From PRS1 sp965250265 (lineage in GTDB: Bacteria; Bacteroidota; Bacteroidia; Flavobacteriales; Flavobacteriaceae), in NCBI GenBank assembly GCA_965250265.1, contig CBDFNO010000014.1:663163-727162 (forward strand): a stretch of DNA of 64,000 nucleotides, written 5' to 3'. The translations under genes and the position numbers were made by a program. The notes under the pieces are model-generated. The model ran no database searches. It was not told where the DNA came from and saw only the letters and a program-made list of their open reading frames with translations. Positions 62,712 through 64,000 of the stretch are shown here, piece by piece; position 1 is the stretch's first letter; the number at the start of each line of letters is the position of its first letter.

Positions 62712-63941
62712 ATGAAAACTAAAACTCAAGTTCAATTATCGATCATGATGTTCCTTGAATTCTTTATTTGGGGAGGATGGTTTGTAACTTTAGGGGCCTT
62801 TCTCGGAAATAATTTGAGCGCTTCTGGAGCAGAAACAGCAATGGCGTATTCTACCCAATCTTGGGGTGCTATTATAGCTCCATTTATAATTGGATTAATT
62901 GCTGATAGATATTTTAATGCTGAAAGAATTTTAGGAGTGCTACATATTATTGGTGCAATTATAATGTATCAAATGTCTCAAGTCACAGAATTTAGTGGTT
63001 TCTATCCTTATGTATTAGGTTATATGATTGCGTATATGCCAACCTTGGCATTAGTAAATTCAGTATCATTTAATCAAATGAATGATCCCGCAAAACAATT
63101 TCCTTTTGTACGTGTTTTTGGAACTATTGGATGGATATTGGCAGGCCTAATTATAAGCTTTGCTTTTAAATGGGACTCCATTGAAAATATTGGACAAGGT
63201 ATGTTATCAAACACGTTTATTATGGTGGCTATTGCGTCTGCTGTACTTGGATTGTTTAGTTTTACACTCCCTAAAACTCCACCAAGTGTAAACAAAGGTG
63301 AAAAAGTTAAGATTTCAGATATTCTAGGTTTGGATGCACTTAAATTATTAAAGGATAGAAACTTTTTAATATTCTTTTTATCCTCGGTATTGATCTGTAT
63401 TCCATTAGCGTTTTATTATCAAAATATTAGCCCGTTTTTAACTGAATATAAAGTAGAAAATTCTACAGCATGGGCTTCTTTAGGTCAGGTTTCTGAAGTT
63501 GGTTTTATGTTGCTCCTCCCATTTTTCTTTAAAAAGTTTGGATTTAAAAAAACCATTTTATTTGGTATGTTAGCTTGGGCAATCAGATATCTATTATTCT
63601 CTTACGGAAATGCAGGAGACCTATTCTTTATGATCGTTATAGGGATTGCATTACATGGTATTTGTTATGATTTCTTCTTCGTGTCTGGACAAATATATAC
63701 AGATTCAAAAGCTGGTGAGAAAGTAAAAAGTGCTGCTCAGGGATTGATCACGCTTGCAACTTATGGTGTAGGCATGTTAATTGGTTTTTGGGTTGCAGGA
63801 CAAATAGTTGATAGAAATGTAATTACCGAGGGAGTACACAGTTGGCAAGATGTTTGGACGTTCCCGGCAATATTTGCAGTGGTAGTATTGCTCATATTTG
63901 CAGTATTGTTTAAAGATGAAAAAGTAGAATACAAAACATAA
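62712..63941 (+). CDS. MFS transporter of the nucleoside:proton symporter (NupG-like) type
   Basis: A 409-residue inner-membrane carrier with about 12 hydrophobic helices. The start MKTKTQVQLSIMMFLEFFIWGGWFVTLGAFLGNNL, the GLIADRYFNAERILGVLH loop and the FNQMNDPAKQFPFVRVFGTIGWILAG segment are typical of the nucleoside:H+ symporter family (NupG/XapB). Members in Bacteroidota often stand beside Gfo/Idh/MocA genes, as here, so the cargo may be a sugar derivative instead of a nucleoside. It follows the isomerase pair by 16 bases and precedes the partial Gfo/Idh gene by 14 bases. Confidence 0.87.
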   Translation: MKTKTQVQLSIMMFLEFFIWGGWFVTLGAFLGNNLSASGAETAMAYSTQSWGAIIAPFIIGLIADRYFNAERILGVLHIIGAIIMYQMSQVTEFSGFYPYVLGYMIAYMPTLALVNSVSFNQMNDPAKQFPFVRVFGTIGWILAGLIISFAFKWDSIENIGQGMLSNTFIMVAIASAVLGLFSFTLPKTPPSVNKGEKVKISDILGLDALKLLKDRNFLIFFLSSVLICIPLAFYYQNISPFLTEYKVENSTAWASLGQVSEVGFMLLLPFFFKKFGFKKTILFGMLAWAIRYLLFSYGNAGDLFFMIVIGIALHGICYDFFFVSGQIYTDSKAGEKVKSAAQGLITLATYGVGMLIGFWVAGQIVDRNVITEGVHSWQDVWTFPAIFAVVVLLIFAVLFKDEKVEYKT

Positions 63942-63955
63942 GCAGAAAGAGATAA

Positions 63956-64000
63956 ATGAGTTCTAAAATTAGATTAGGAATTTTAGGTGGAGGAGGAGAT
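63956..64000 (+). CDS. Gfo/Idh/MocA-family oxidoreductase (N-terminus, cut by window end)
   Basis: Fifteen codons are visible, reading MSSKIRLGILGGGGD. The Rossmann-type ILGGGGD after a short basic start is the usual beginning of Gfo/Idh/MocA oxidoreductases in Bacteroidota. It begins 14 bases after the NupG-like gene. Unlike the family member at 53919 it has no Tat signal, so it acts in the cytoplasm, probably on the imported product. Confidence 0.7.
   Translation, partial: MSSKIRLGILGGGGD

Noticed and set aside
1..64000. Mobile elements, prophage, integron, tRNA or rRNA genes
   Set aside because: No transposase, integrase, terminal inverted repeats, phage proteins or RNA gene signatures were recognised on either strand; the lacI remnant is explained by a simple deletion.

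Overview
The window looks like a chromosomal segment of a marine-type member of the Bacteroidota, most likely Flavobacteriaceae. It is AT-rich, has two SusC/SusD pairs, many short lipoprotein signals, TAnnTTTG-like promoter boxes, a two-gene atpDC operon with a short epsilon subunit, and LytTR-type two-component genes. No rRNA, tRNA, insertion sequence, prophage or CRISPR array was seen. Almost the whole segment is devoted to carbohydrate uptake and breakdown.

Layout. 1-1305: 3' end of a TonB-dependent receptor. 1554-3346: atpD-atpC, closed by a strong terminator. 3417-9244 (minus): one co-directional run of histidine kinase, LytTR regulator, sodium:solute symporter, glycerol kinase and glycerol facilitator. 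9537-11465: NagB fused to a PIG-L deacetylase-like domain, followed by the last ~80 codons of a lost LacI-family regulator. 12208-20480: SusC/SusD pair 1 and a large FG-GAP/ASPIC lipoprotein. 20709-26800 (minus): GH65 enzyme, GH130 enzyme, MFS transporter and an unassigned lipoprotein. 27009-29240 (plus, divergent): sugar porter and PfkB sugar kinase. 29646-34253: SusC/SusD pair 2. 34355-46914: a probably frame-interrupted small gene, three more FG-GAP/ASPIC lipoproteins, a small lipoprotein and a vanadium haloperoxidase/PAP2-like lipoprotein. 46961-53227: intracellular disaccharide (trehalose-type) locus with an (alpha/alpha)6 enzyme, P-loop kinase, two MFS carriers and GH37 trehalase. 53369-53881: lipoprotein azurin. 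53919-59428 (minus) and 59540-64000 (plus): a GMC/Gfo-Idh-MocA/DUF1080/TIM-barrel cluster around an AraC-type regulator, fitting the 3-keto-glycoside type of sugar breakdown in the cell envelope.

How the parts may work together. The SusCD pairs would import oligosaccharides. GH65 (periplasmic) and GH130 (no signal peptide) would split them, and MFS carriers and PfkB would take up and phosphorylate the sugars. Two regulatory signals link separate units. A pair of 9-bp direct repeats with a 21-bp period, the geometry bound by LytTR regulators, occurs in front of both nagB and susC1, and a LytTR regulator gene lies next door. LacI-type palindromes sit between the GH65 and sugar-porter operons and upstream of susC2, yet the only lacI sequence here is a remnant. 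The least explained components are the four ~1090-residue FG-GAP/ASPIC lipoproteins and the 582-residue lipoprotein in the GH65/GH130 operon.
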